DNA from: JANQGH01 sp039177555
GTDB lineage: Bacteria > Pseudomonadota > Alphaproteobacteria > DSM-16000 > Inquilinaceae
NCBI GenBank assembly: GCA_039177555.1
Contig: JBCDFV010000008.1
Coordinates: 71,469-135,468 of the forward strand
DNA length: 64,000 bases
Reading direction: 5' to 3'
The notes under the pieces were generated by a model that ran no database searches, was not told the DNA's origin, and was given only the letters and a program-made list of their open reading frames with translations. Of this stretch, positions 53,900 through 61,818 are shown piece by piece. The stretch's first letter is position 1. Every line of letters begins with the position of its first letter. The translations under genes were made by a program, and so were the position numbers.

Positions 53900-55468
53900 A
53901 TGAACGCTACGAGACTGCTTCTCGCGACGGCCCTCACCGGCGCCCTCGCGCTGCCTGCCTATGCGCAGGACACCGGCGCCAGGAACGTCATCCTGATGAT
54001 CTCCGACGGCATCGGCTTCAACGGCTGGCTTGCCGCCGATTACTATCAAGGCCTCGCGGGCCAGCAATCCTATCAGATCGCCCGCCCGGACGGCACGACG
54101 CCGGTCGTCTACGGCCTGGATCACCATGCGCTGAACCTGATCGACGCCCAGGGCAACGTGCTTCCCAGCGGTGAAGACGTCGCGCTGGCCGCCGGTGCGG
54201 TGGCCCAGGGCTATGACCCCTCGACGCGCTGGCTGCGGTTTGAGAATACGATGGCCAACGACTTTCCGCCGGTGGGCGAACGCTACACCTCCTACACCGA
54301 CAGCGCGGCTGCCGGGACCGCGCTGATGGCCGGCCGCAAGACGTCGAACGGCCGCGTCAACCTGGATTGGACGGGCGAGGAGGTCCTGCGCACCATCGCG
54401 CAGATTGCCATGGACCAGGACCGCGCCGCAGGCTCGGTGGCCTCGGTGATGGTGTCGCACGCGACCCCCGCCGCCGTGATCGCGCACAACATCTCGCGCA
54501 ACAACTATGTCGACATCTTCAACGAGATGGTGGCGAGCGACCTCGACGTCATTATGGGCGCCGGCCATCCGCTCTATGACAATAGCGGCAACCAGATCGA
54601 ACCGGAAGACGAGGAGGCCTACCGCTTCGTCGGTGGCTCCGACACGTTGACGGCGCTGACCAGCGAAGAGGGCCTGAACGGCTTCACCTTCATCGACGAC
54701 CTGGCGGACTTCCAGGCGCTTGCCGATGGCGAGATCATGCCAGAGCGCGTCGTCGGCATCGCCCGGGCAGGCTCCACCCTGCAGGCCAGCCGCGAGGGGC
54801 TGCCCGACGCCGACACACCGTCCGGCATGGCGTACAACCCGATCGTCCCGGATCTCGCGACCATGAGCCTGGGTGCGCTCAACGTCTTGAGCCAGGACGA
54901 GGACGGCTTCTTCGTGATGATCGAGGGCGGCGCGGTCGACTGGATGGGGCACGGCAACGACATGCCGCGTTTCATCGAGGAACAGATCGACTTCAACCTT
55001 GCCGTTGACGCGGTCATCGAATGGGTCGAGGAGAACTCAAGCTGGGATGAGACCCTGCTGATCGTCACCTCCGACCACGAATGCGGCGGTATCTGGGGCG
55101 AGGGCACCTGGACCAATGGCGTCGGCGGGCCGGTCGCGGCCGATCGCAGCGACGAGGCCCTTTTGGCCGCTCGTTTCGACCCGACCGAGGACATCTTCAA
55201 CACCTACCTCGCCGTGCAGGATCGCGGTGCGGGCACCATGCCGGGCTACCAGTGGTCGTCGCGCAACCACACCAACGAGTTGGTGCCGCTTTGGGCCATG
55301 GGCCCGGGCTCCGAACTCTTTGCCGAGTTCACCCGCACCGATCTGGATGCTGCCGAGCTGTGGGGCGCCCCCTATAGCTGGGACGGCAACTTCATCGACA
55401 ACACCGTCGTGTTCCACGTCATGAACGAGGCGTTCGGCGCCGACCAAACAGCCGTGGCAACGCAGTAA
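53900..55468 (+). CDS. Secreted alkaline phosphatase
   Basis: Periplasmic phosphomonoesterase of 522 residues with a signal peptide (residues 1-23, PAYAQ). The metal-binding N-terminus is VILMISDGIG, the nucleophile Ser lies in YTDSAAAGTALMAG (near residue 135), and the distal metal ligands are in MIEGGAVDWMGHGND (near 340) and TSDHECGG (near 390). These match the PhoA fold. It is longer than E. coli PhoA (about 470). It releases inorganic phosphate from organic esters; a phosphate-starvation promoter is plausible but weak. Confidence 0.9.
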   Translation: MNATRLLLATALTGALALPAYAQDTGARNVILMISDGIGFNGWLAADYYQGLAGQQSYQIARPDGTTPVVYGLDHHALNLIDAQGNVLPSGEDVALAAGAVAQGYDPSTRWLRFENTMANDFPPVGERYTSYTDSAAAGTALMAGRKTSNGRVNLDWTGEEVLRTIAQIAMDQDRAAGSVASVMVSHATPAAVIAHNISRNNYVDIFNEMVASDLDVIMGAGHPLYDNSGNQIEPEDEEAYRFVGGSDTLTALTSEEGLNGFTFIDDLADFQALADGEIMPERVVGIARAGSTLQASREGLPDADTPSGMAYNPIVPDLATMSLGALNVLSQDEDGFFVMIEGGAVDWMGHGNDMPRFIEEQIDFNLAVDAVIEWVEENSSWDETLLIVTSDHECGGIWGEGTWTNGVGGPVAADRSDEALLAARFDPTEDIFNTYLAVQDRGAGTMPGYQWSSRNHTNELVPLWAMGPGSELFAEFTRTDLDAAELWGAPYSWDGNFIDNTVVFHVMNEAFGADQTAVATQ

Positions 55469-55556
55469 CCTGCTGGCGGGCGGCCAGCCATCGGCAGCCC
55501 TACGCACCACGGCCGGCTCAGTTCGGCATTATGGTTGAACTGAAGTCGCATCTAGG

Positions 55557-55582
55557 CAGGGCCCCAAGCGATCGGGGCCCTG
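55557..55582. terminator. Terminator-like hairpin after alkaline phosphatase
   Basis: CAGGGCCCC (55557-55565), 8-base loop, GGGGCCCTG (55574-55582). The 9-bp stem is perfect but is followed by TTCGG rather than a T-run, so intrinsic termination may be weak. Confidence 0.45.
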
Positions 55583-55729
55583 TTCGGCATGTTCGTCGTG
55601 GCACCACGATCACGTTGCGACGTTGGCGCTGGCCATCCCGCACGATGGCGCCTCAATGTCTGGCCGGTATCCTTACTTGAAGGCCGAAACTTGTTGCAGC
55701 CTCGGCATCCGCGCGCCAGATGCTGGCAG

Positions 55730-55764
55730 TTGACTCCGTCGACGGCATCTCTAGCGTGTCGACA
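55730..55764 (+). promoter_or_regulatory. Toxin-antitoxin promoter with paired operator palindromes
   Basis: CCGTCGACGG (55736-55745) and TGTCGACA (55757-55764) are perfect palindromes sharing the core GTCGAC, with centres exactly 20 bases apart. TTGACT (55730-55735) and TAGCGT (55752-55757) could be -35 and -10 with a 16-base gap. Ribbon-helix-helix antitoxins bind such tandem sites to repress their own operon. Confidence 0.6.
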
Positions 55765-55785
55765 TGGAAAAACGTAGCTGACGAG

Positions 55786-56067
55786 ATGAACCAAACGGCC
55801 AAACCTAGACGGATTCAGATTGATGCCGCTTTGAACAACCGCTTGACGGCATTGGCGGAGCGCGATGGGGTATCCGTGGATGACTTGGTTACCAAGACAT
55901 TGAGCCGGCACGCCGACGAGCGAGAGCGGGTTATGGATGACCTGCGGCAAGACGAGGAGCGTTGGCAACGCTATCTCGCTACCGGTCATGCCGTTCCTTT
56001 TGAATCCGTGCGCCGTAAGCTGCGGGCCATGGTCGCCAAGGCTGCCAACCGCTCGAACACCTGGTGA
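55786..56067 (+). CDS. ParD/CopG-type antitoxin
   Basis: Ribbon-helix-helix protein of 93 residues. The N-terminal DNA-binding strand and helices (KPRRIQIDAALNNRLTALAERDGVSVDDLV, about residues 6-35) are followed by a charged C-terminal helix region (DEERWQRYLATGHAVPFE) that would wrap the toxin. The start at 55786 was chosen because the RHH begins at once; an in-frame start lies at 55720 but would run through the operator. It overlaps the toxin start by four bases (GTGA). Confidence 0.82.
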   Translation: MNQTAKPRRIQIDAALNNRLTALAERDGVSVDDLVTKTLSRHADERERVMDDLRQDEERWQRYLATGHAVPFESVRRKLRAMVAKAANRSNTW

Positions 56068-56354
56068 AGCTTGTCTTCCTGCCGGAAGCCGTGGCCGACA
56101 TCGATCGGCTGTTCGAGTTCCTGTCGCTGAACAATCCGGTCGCCGCGCAAAAGGCGATGTTGGCGATCGACGAAGGCATCGCGCTCATCGAAGACAGCCC
56201 GTTTCTGGGCATCGAGATGGCCGAAGACGTCAGGTACAGGCAGCTTTTCGTACCGTTTGGTAGAAGCGCCTACGTTCTGCGCTATCGAATCGATACCGCA
56301 ACCAACACGTTGGCGGTGGTTCGAGTCTGGCATGGACGCGAACAACGGCTGTAG
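56064..56354 (+). CDS. ParE/RelE-family toxin
   Basis: Toxin of 96 residues with a GTG start inside the end of the antitoxin gene. The RelE/ParE core is clear: VFLPEAVADIDRLFEFL at the N-terminus, SPFLGIEMAEDVRYRQLFVPFGRSAYVLRYRI in the middle and VVRVWHGREQRL at the end. The Arg-rich strands and the H-G-R-E-x-R end are typical of ParE. ParE members poison gyrase; RelE members cleave mRNA. The pattern favours ParE. Confidence 0.85.
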   Translation: MKLVFLPEAVADIDRLFEFLSLNNPVAAQKAMLAIDEGIALIEDSPFLGIEMAEDVRYRQLFVPFGRSAYVLRYRIDTATNTLAVVRVWHGREQRL

Positions 56355-56450
56355 GCAAGCAGCGCGCGTCGGACTGGGGGTTCGATGATTTTGCATCGAT
56401 CTGACAGTTGGCGGCCCTTTGGCTGGCACAACGCGACCCTCTTGATTGCC

Positions 56451-56482
56451 GCGGCGCATGCCAGTAACCATGCGCCGCTTTT
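56451..56482 (+). terminator. Terminator or attenuator upstream of eno
   Basis: GCGGCGCATG (56451-56460), 8-base loop, CATGCGCCGC (56469-56478), then TTTT. The 10-bp stem is perfect. It ends 47 bases before the eno start, so it may terminate the toxin transcript or attenuate an eno leader. Confidence 0.7.
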
Positions 56483-56529
56483 GGCATTACCCGCGAAACC
56501 GACCGCCTCTATCGAGAAGGACAGAGCCG

Positions 56530-57804
56530 ATGACCGCCATCATCGATATCCACGCGCGTGAAATCCTGGACAGCCGCGGTAATCCGACCGTTGAGGTCGA
56601 TGTCGTGCTCGAAACCGGCGCGTCCGGCCGTGCCGCCGTGCCGTCCGGGGCCTCGACCGGTGCGCACGAAGCCGTCGAGCTGCGAGACGGCGACAAGAGC
56701 CGCTATGGCGGCAAGGGCGTGACCAAGGCGGTTGCCGCGGTCAATGGCGAGATTTTCGACACCTTGTCCGGTCTTGACGCCGAGGACCAGGGCGAGATCG
56801 ACCGGTTGATGATCGAACTGGACGGCACCGGCAACAAGGGTCGGCTGGGCGCCAACGCCATTCTCGGCGTCAGCCTGGCGACGGCCAAGGCGGCGGCGGA
56901 AGAGGCGGGCTTGCCGCTTTACCGCTATGTTGGCGGCACGTACGCGCATCTGCTGCCGACGCCGATGATGAACATCGTCAATGGCGGCGCCCACGCCGAC
57001 AACCCCATCGACATTCAGGAATTCATGATCATGCCGGTCTCCGCCCCGACCTTGGCCGAGGCGGTGCGTATGGGGGCCGAGATCTTCCACAGCCTGAAGA
57101 AAGGCCTGAAAGATGCTGGCCACAATACTAATGTCGGGGATGAAGGCGGCTTTGCGCCGGCGCTGAATTCGACCGACGAGGCCCTGGGCTTCGTCATGAA
57201 GGCGATCGAGCAGGCCGGCTACAGGCCGGAGGAAGACGTGGTGCTGGCCCTTGATGCGGCCTCGTCCGAGTTCTTCGCCGACGGCGTTTACGATCTGGCC
57301 GGCGAGGGCAAGAAGCTCGATGCAGCCGGCATGGTGGATTATTACACCGATCTGGTCGGCCGCTATCCGATCCGATCGATCGAGGACGGCATGGACGAGG
57401 ATGATTGGGATGGTTGGAAGGCGCTGACCGATGCCATCGGCGATCGGGTCCAGCTTGTCGGCGACGATCTGTTCGTGACCAATCCGAAGCGCCTGGGCGA
57501 CGGTATCGCGCGCGGCATCGCCAACTCCATCCTCGTGAAGGTCAATCAGATCGGCACGTTGAGCGAGACCATGCAGGCGGTCGAACTGGCCCACAAGGCC
57601 GGTTACACGGCGGTCATGTCCCACCGGTCGGGCGAGACGGAAGACGCGACCATTGCCGATCTGGCGGTCGCGACCAATTGCGGACAGATCAAGACCGGCT
57701 CGCTCAGCCGCACCGACCGCATGGCCAAGTACAACCAGTTGATCCGCATCGAAGAGCAGTTGGGGGCCTCGGCCGCCTATGCCGGGGTCGGCGCGTTTCG
57801 ATAA
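56530..57804 (+). CDS. eno: Enolase
   Basis: Converts 2-phosphoglycerate to PEP; also part of the RNA degradosome in some bacteria. It has 424 residues with SRGNPTVEVDV (residues 14-24), GASTGAHEAVELRDGD, GDEGGFAP, the metal ligand segment SIEDGMDEDDWDGW and SHRSGETEDATIADL. The start at 56530 lies nine bases after GAAGGA. It is separated from the pyrG-kdsA genes by an inserted block. Confidence 0.97.
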   Translation: MTAIIDIHAREILDSRGNPTVEVDVVLETGASGRAAVPSGASTGAHEAVELRDGDKSRYGGKGVTKAVAAVNGEIFDTLSGLDAEDQGEIDRLMIELDGTGNKGRLGANAILGVSLATAKAAAEEAGLPLYRYVGGTYAHLLPTPMMNIVNGGAHADNPIDIQEFMIMPVSAPTLAEAVRMGAEIFHSLKKGLKDAGHNTNVGDEGGFAPALNSTDEALGFVMKAIEQAGYRPEEDVVLALDAASSEFFADGVYDLAGEGKKLDAAGMVDYYTDLVGRYPIRSIEDGMDEDDWDGWKALTDAIGDRVQLVGDDLFVTNPKRLGDGIARGIANSILVKVNQIGTLSETMQAVELAHKAGYTAVMSHRSGETEDATIADLAVATNCGQIKTGSLSRTDRMAKYNQLIRIEEQLGASAAYAGVGAFR

Positions 57805-57835
57805 GCGGGCCGGCGCCAAGGCGAGGGATTGAGAA

Positions 57836-58615
57836 ATGCCGCCACCCATCGTGTTGATCCATGGCGCTTTTGCCGGCCCGTGGTGCATGGCCGATTTCGC
57901 TGGCTATTTCCGCGATCGGGGCTGGACCTGCCACACACCGGCGCTGCGCTACCACGACGCCGATCCGAAGGCGGAGCCTGACCCGCGCCTGGCGGAGATG
58001 AGCATCGAGGACTACACCGACGATTTGGCGGAGTATGTCGAGGGTCTTGATGAGAAGCCGATCATCGGCGGACACGCCGTCGGTGCCCTTGTCGCGCAGA
58101 AGCTGGCGGTGCGTGGACTGGCCAGCGGCCTTGTTCTGATCAACTCCAACGCCCCCTGGGGCATGCTGCCCTTCACCGACGATCAGCGTGCCGTCGCCAA
58201 GGGCTTGATGCGGGCGGGTGCCTTCTGGGAAGGCCCGATGCGGGTCGAGTTCGACCTGATGGCGCCCTTCGCCCTGAACAAGCTGGAGCCTGAGCAGCAG
58301 CACGCGGTCTTCGATCGGCTTGGCGCCGAATCCGGCAACGTCATGTTCGAGATGTTCTTCTGGATGTTCGACGACCGAAAGGCAATCGCGGTCGACTATG
58401 ACAAGGTGAGCTGTCCGGTCATGGTGCTCAGCGGCGCAGAAGACAAGGCCGTGCCGGCCGTCACGGGGCGCGAGATCGCCAAACGGTACGGGACAAAGGC
58501 CACTTTCCGCGAAGTGCCCGGCCATGCCCACTTCATGTTCCTGGAGCCGGGGTGGCAGAAGATCGCAGCGGACTGCGCCGATTGGATCGCCGGTATCTCG
58601 AGGTCTGGAAACTGA
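57836..58615 (+). CDS. Alpha/beta hydrolase-fold protein lacking the nucleophile Ser
   Basis: Protein of 259 residues with the alpha/beta hydrolase fold: oxyanion-side LIHGAFAGPW (residues 7-16), nucleophile elbow reading G-G-H80-A81-V-G, the acid in SGAEDKAVP (near residue 205) and the His in GHAHFM (near 230). The elbow should be G-x-S-x-G; Ala replaces Ser (codon GCC), so ordinary esterase chemistry is unlikely unless a different residue serves. It may be a pseudoenzyme or a non-hydrolytic member. It lies 31 bases after eno. Confidence 0.8.
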   Translation: MPPPIVLIHGAFAGPWCMADFAGYFRDRGWTCHTPALRYHDADPKAEPDPRLAEMSIEDYTDDLAEYVEGLDEKPIIGGHAVGALVAQKLAVRGLASGLVLINSNAPWGMLPFTDDQRAVAKGLMRAGAFWEGPMRVEFDLMAPFALNKLEPEQQHAVFDRLGAESGNVMFEMFFWMFDDRKAIAVDYDKVSCPVMVLSGAEDKAVPAVTGREIAKRYGTKATFREVPGHAHFMFLEPGWQKIAADCADWIAGISRSGN

Positions 58616-58778
58616 TACCGGCCGGGCCGGGCCGAAGTAACCGTTGGCGAAGTGGCCAAGCGGTTGATCATGTTTTGTTCTATCAAGGGCATCTCAGGAT
58701 CAGGCAATTGATCGCAAACTGTCTATAACGCTTTGATATTACTTTGACTTAACGGTCAATCTGTGATTCATTCTGATC

Positions 58779-59114
58779 ATGATGCGCCGTTCGAAAACCG
58801 GCAAGACGCTTTTCAGGACGATGCTGACGTCGGTCATCGGCGTCGGGCTGGTGGGCTATTTCGCCTATCACACGGTGCAAGGCAATCGCGGCGTGCTGTC
58901 GCTGGTGACGCTGATGTCCGAAACGGACGAGGCGAGCGCGACGCTTGCCGAACTGCGCGATCAACGGCTGACGCTTGAGGCGCGGGTCAATGCGCTCAGC
59001 CCGGCCCATCTCGATCCGGACCTGATGGAAGAACAGGCGCGGTTTGTGTTGAACGCCGCGCGCGAAGACGAGCTGGTCTTGTTCTTCGACCAGGACGAGG
59101 CAGCGGCGGAGTAG
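58779..59114 (+). CDS. ftsB: FtsB/DivIC-family cell division protein
   Basis: Single-span protein of 111 residues of the septum-formation-initiator family that links FtsQ and FtsL in the divisome. It has a membrane helix (about residues 14-32), a short coiled coil (SETDEASATLAELRDQRLTLEARVNAL, about residues 47-73) and the family segment HLDPDLMEEQARFVLN. Position between eno and pdhA is the usual alphaproteobacterial one. TTGAC-N6-GTCAA lies at 58744-58759 upstream. Confidence 0.85.
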   Translation: MMRRSKTGKTLFRTMLTSVIGVGLVGYFAYHTVQGNRGVLSLVTLMSETDEASATLAELRDQRLTLEARVNALSPAHLDPDLMEEQARFVLNAAREDELVLFFDQDEAAAE

Positions 59115-59251
59115 CGACCCGAAACCGCGCCTTCACGTCCGGCCGGTTGGCTGGCCCACTTTGTGATCGGCCGCTCTCACCTTCTTGTTCTCGTATGGCG
59201 ACCCTCTTGCTTGCCATTTAAGACCAAGCCATGTAGCACTCTCATACCGCC

Positions 59252-59282
59252 GCCCGCATTTCATAAGCGGGCTTAGTATTTT
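59252..59282 (+). terminator. Terminator-like hairpin in the pdhA leader
   Basis: GCCCGC (59252-59257), loop ATTTCATAA, GCGGGC (59267-59272), then TTAGTATTTT. The stem is short but the T-rich tail is good. It lies 46 bases before the pdhA start and could end the ftsB transcript or act as an attenuator of pdh. Confidence 0.5.
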
Positions 59283-59327
59283 CGAGGCCGATCGGTTCGG
59301 TTGGCGCACGCAATTTGGGAGGGGCGG

Positions 59328-60338
59328 GTGGCAACCACGAGACGCCGCAGCACCAAATCAAAAACGTCCAAGCCGAAAGCCAGCAAGGAAGACTTGCTGC
59401 ACTATTATCGCGAAATGCTGATGATCCGCCGGTTCGAGGAAAAGGCGGGCCAGCTTTACGGCATGGGGCTGATCGGCGGGTTCTGCCACCTCTATATCGG
59501 CCAAGAGGCCGTGGTGATCGGCATGCAGGCCGCCCACCGGCCCGAGGACACCGTGATCACCGCCTACCGCGATCATGGCCACATGCTGGCTTGCGGCATG
59601 GACCCCAAGGGCGTGATGGCCGAACTGACTGGCCGGTCCGGCGGCTATTCGCGCGGCAAGGGCGGCTCGATGCACATGTTCAGCCGCGAGAAAAACTTCT
59701 TCGGCGGCCACGGTATCGTCGGCTCCCAGGTATCACTGGGCACAGGCCTGGGCTTTGCCCACAAGTACCGCGAGGATGGCGGCGTCGCGGCGGTCTATAT
59801 GGGCGACGGTGCGGTCAACCAGGGCCAGGTCTATGAGAGCTTCAACATGGCCGCGCTGTGGAAGCTTCCGGTGGTCTATGTGATCGAGAACAACCGGTAC
59901 GGCATGGGCACCTCGGTCGCCCGCGCCTCGGCCAAGACGGAGCTTTACGATCGCGGCCACGCCTATGGCATTCCGGGCAAGCAGGTTGACGGCATGGATG
60001 TGCTGGCGGTCAAGGAAGCGGCCGAGGAGGCGCAGGCCCATGCGCGCAAGGACGGGCCCTACATCCTTGAGATGATGACCTACCGGTATCGCGGCCACTC
60101 CATGTCCGACCCGGCCAAGTACCGGACCAAGGAAGAGGTCGCCAAGTTCCGCGAACAGCAAGACCCGATCGACAATGTCAAAAGGCTGCTGATCGATGCC
60201 GGAGATACCAGCGAGGACGATCTGAAGGCGATCGACAAGGAGGTCCGCAGCGTGATCAACGAGGCCGCCGAGTTCGCCCAGTCGAGCCCGGAGCCTGATC
60301 CGTCCGAACTGTGGACCGACGTCCTGCTCGAGGCCTGA
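59328..60338 (+). CDS. pdhA: Pyruvate dehydrogenase E1 component, alpha subunit
   Basis: Thiamine-diphosphate decarboxylase subunit of the pyruvate dehydrogenase complex. A GTG at 59328 five bases after GGGAGG gives 336 residues; TTG at 59301 lacks such a site. Motifs: YRDHGHMLACGMDP, GGSMHMFSREKNFFGGHGIVG (phosphorylation-loop region of the family), and the ThDP motif GDGAVNQGQVYESFNMAALW...ENN. It works with PdhB as a heterotetramer. Confidence 0.96.
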   Translation: MATTRRRSTKSKTSKPKASKEDLLHYYREMLMIRRFEEKAGQLYGMGLIGGFCHLYIGQEAVVIGMQAAHRPEDTVITAYRDHGHMLACGMDPKGVMAELTGRSGGYSRGKGGSMHMFSREKNFFGGHGIVGSQVSLGTGLGFAHKYREDGGVAAVYMGDGAVNQGQVYESFNMAALWKLPVVYVIENNRYGMGTSVARASAKTELYDRGHAYGIPGKQVDGMDVLAVKEAAEEAQAHARKDGPYILEMMTYRYRGHSMSDPAKYRTKEEVAKFREQQDPIDNVKRLLIDAGDTSEDDLKAIDKEVRSVINEAAEFAQSSPEPDPSELWTDVLLEA

Positions 60339-60399
60339 TCCAAGGCACCACCGAAAGCGCCGCTGACAAACGGCCGATATTGCGGAGGAACTCCCCCCG

Positions 60400-61797
60400 A
60401 TGCCCATCGAAGTGCTGATGCCGGCCCTGTCGCCGACCATGACGGAAGGAACGCTGGCGAAATGGGTCAAGAAAGAAGGTGATGCGGTCTCGTCCGGGGA
60501 CGTTATTGCCGAGATCGAGACCGATAAAGCGACCATGGAGGTCGAGGCCGTCGACGAAGGCGTGCTCGGCAAGATTTTGATCGACGAAGGCGCGGAGGAG
60601 GTGCCGGTCAACACGCCTATTGCGTTGTTGCTGGAAGAGGGCGAGGACGCCTCGGCGCTGGACGCCGCGCCCACGGCGCCTCCGCCGGCGGCTGCGCCCG
60701 CGCCCGAAGCCCCGGCCCCGGCAGCAGAGGCACCGCCACCTGCCGCGCGCGAGGTGGTGCCCGCCGCGCCGGTCAGCGCGGTACCGGCGACGGACGAGGA
60801 CCGGTTCTTTGACAAGACCAAGACCCAGACCGTGCGCGAGGCCTTGCGCGACGCCATGGCCGAAGAGATGCGACGCGACGAGAACGTCTTCCTGATGGGC
60901 GAGGAGGTTGCGGAGTATCAGGGTGCCTACAAGGTCAGCCAGGGTTTGCTGGAGGAGTTCAGCGCCCGGCGCGTGATCGATACGCCGATTACCGAGCATG
61001 GCTTTACCGGCCTCGGCGTCGGTGCGGCCTTGGCCGGCCTGAAGCCCATCGTCGAATTCATGACCTTCAACTTCGCCATGCAGGCGATCGACCACATCAT
61101 CAACTCGGCCGCCAAGACGCTGTACATGTCCGGCGGGCAGATGGGCGCGCCCATCGTGTTTCGCGGCCCCAACGGGGCGGCCGCCCGGGTCGCGGCCCAG
61201 CACAGCCAGTGTTACGCCAGCTGGTATGCCCACTGCCCGGGTTTGAAGGTGGTTTCGCCCTGGTCCGCGGCCGATGCCAAGGGCCTGCTGAAATCCGCCA
61301 TCCGCGACCCTAACCCGGTCGTCTTCCTGGAGAACGAAATCCTCTACGGCCAGAGCTTCGAGGTGCCGGAGGACGAGGATTTCACGGTCCCGATCGGCCG
61401 CGCCAAGGTCGTGCGCGCCGGTGCCGACGTCACCATCACCGCCCACTCGATCATGGTCGGCAAGGCCATGGAGGCGGCGGAGGCCTTGGCGGGCGAGGGG
61501 GTCGATGCTGAGGTTATCGACCTGCGTACAATCCGCCCGCTGGACGTCGGCACCATCGTTGAGTCCGTGAAGAAGACCAACCGGCTGGTCAATGTCGAGG
61601 AAGGCTGGCCGTTCGCCGGCATTGGCTCGGAACTGGCGGCGACCATGATGGAACACGCCTTCGATTATCTGGACGCGCCGGTGGCGCGGATTGCCGGTGC
61701 GGATGTGCCGATGCCCTACGCGGCCAATCTGGAGGCCCTGGCCTTGCCCCAGGTCGCCGACATCGTCGAGGCGGCCAAGGCCGTCAGCTACCGGTAA
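60400..61797 (+). CDS. pdhB: Pyruvate dehydrogenase E1 component, beta subunit, with lipoyl domain
   Basis: E1 beta subunit of 465 residues. Residues 1-80 are a lipoyl domain with the lipoylated Lys43 (ETDKATMEVE); an Ala/Pro-rich linker (about residues 88-130) leads to the transketolase-like domain (PITEHGFTGLGVGAALAGLKP, PNGAAARVAAQHSQCY). The extra lipoyl domain on E1 beta is a known trait of many alphaproteobacteria. Confidence 0.96.
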   Translation: MPIEVLMPALSPTMTEGTLAKWVKKEGDAVSSGDVIAEIETDKATMEVEAVDEGVLGKILIDEGAEEVPVNTPIALLLEEGEDASALDAAPTAPPPAAAPAPEAPAPAAEAPPPAAREVVPAAPVSAVPATDEDRFFDKTKTQTVREALRDAMAEEMRRDENVFLMGEEVAEYQGAYKVSQGLLEEFSARRVIDTPITEHGFTGLGVGAALAGLKPIVEFMTFNFAMQAIDHIINSAAKTLYMSGGQMGAPIVFRGPNGAAARVAAQHSQCYASWYAHCPGLKVVSPWSAADAKGLLKSAIRDPNPVVFLENEILYGQSFEVPEDEDFTVPIGRAKVVRAGADVTITAHSIMVGKAMEAAEALAGEGVDAEVIDLRTIRPLDVGTIVESVKKTNRLVNVEEGWPFAGIGSELAATMMEHAFDYLDAPVARIAGADVPMPYAANLEALALPQVADIVEAAKAVSYR

Positions 61798-61818
61798 CGC
61801 CGCGAAGGAGGGGAAGTC

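Larger units (their letters stand above)
55469..55785. other. 317-base spacer between alkaline phosphatase and toxin-antitoxin genes
   Basis: It holds a GC-rich hairpin at 55557-55582, and near the right end two GTCGAC-centred palindromes with a -35-like TTGACT. No tRNA or small gene was recognised; the frames that cross it are unconvincing. Confidence 0.4.

Noticed and set aside
56316..56336. GGTTCGAGTCT resembling a tRNA T-arm
   Set aside because: It lies inside the toxin gene, where it codes VVRVW, and no acceptor or anticodon stem can be built around it.
58744..58759. TTGAC-N6-GTCAA inverted repeat upstream of ftsB
   Set aside because: Arms of five bases are short enough to occur by chance, and no promoter could be placed with confidence around it.
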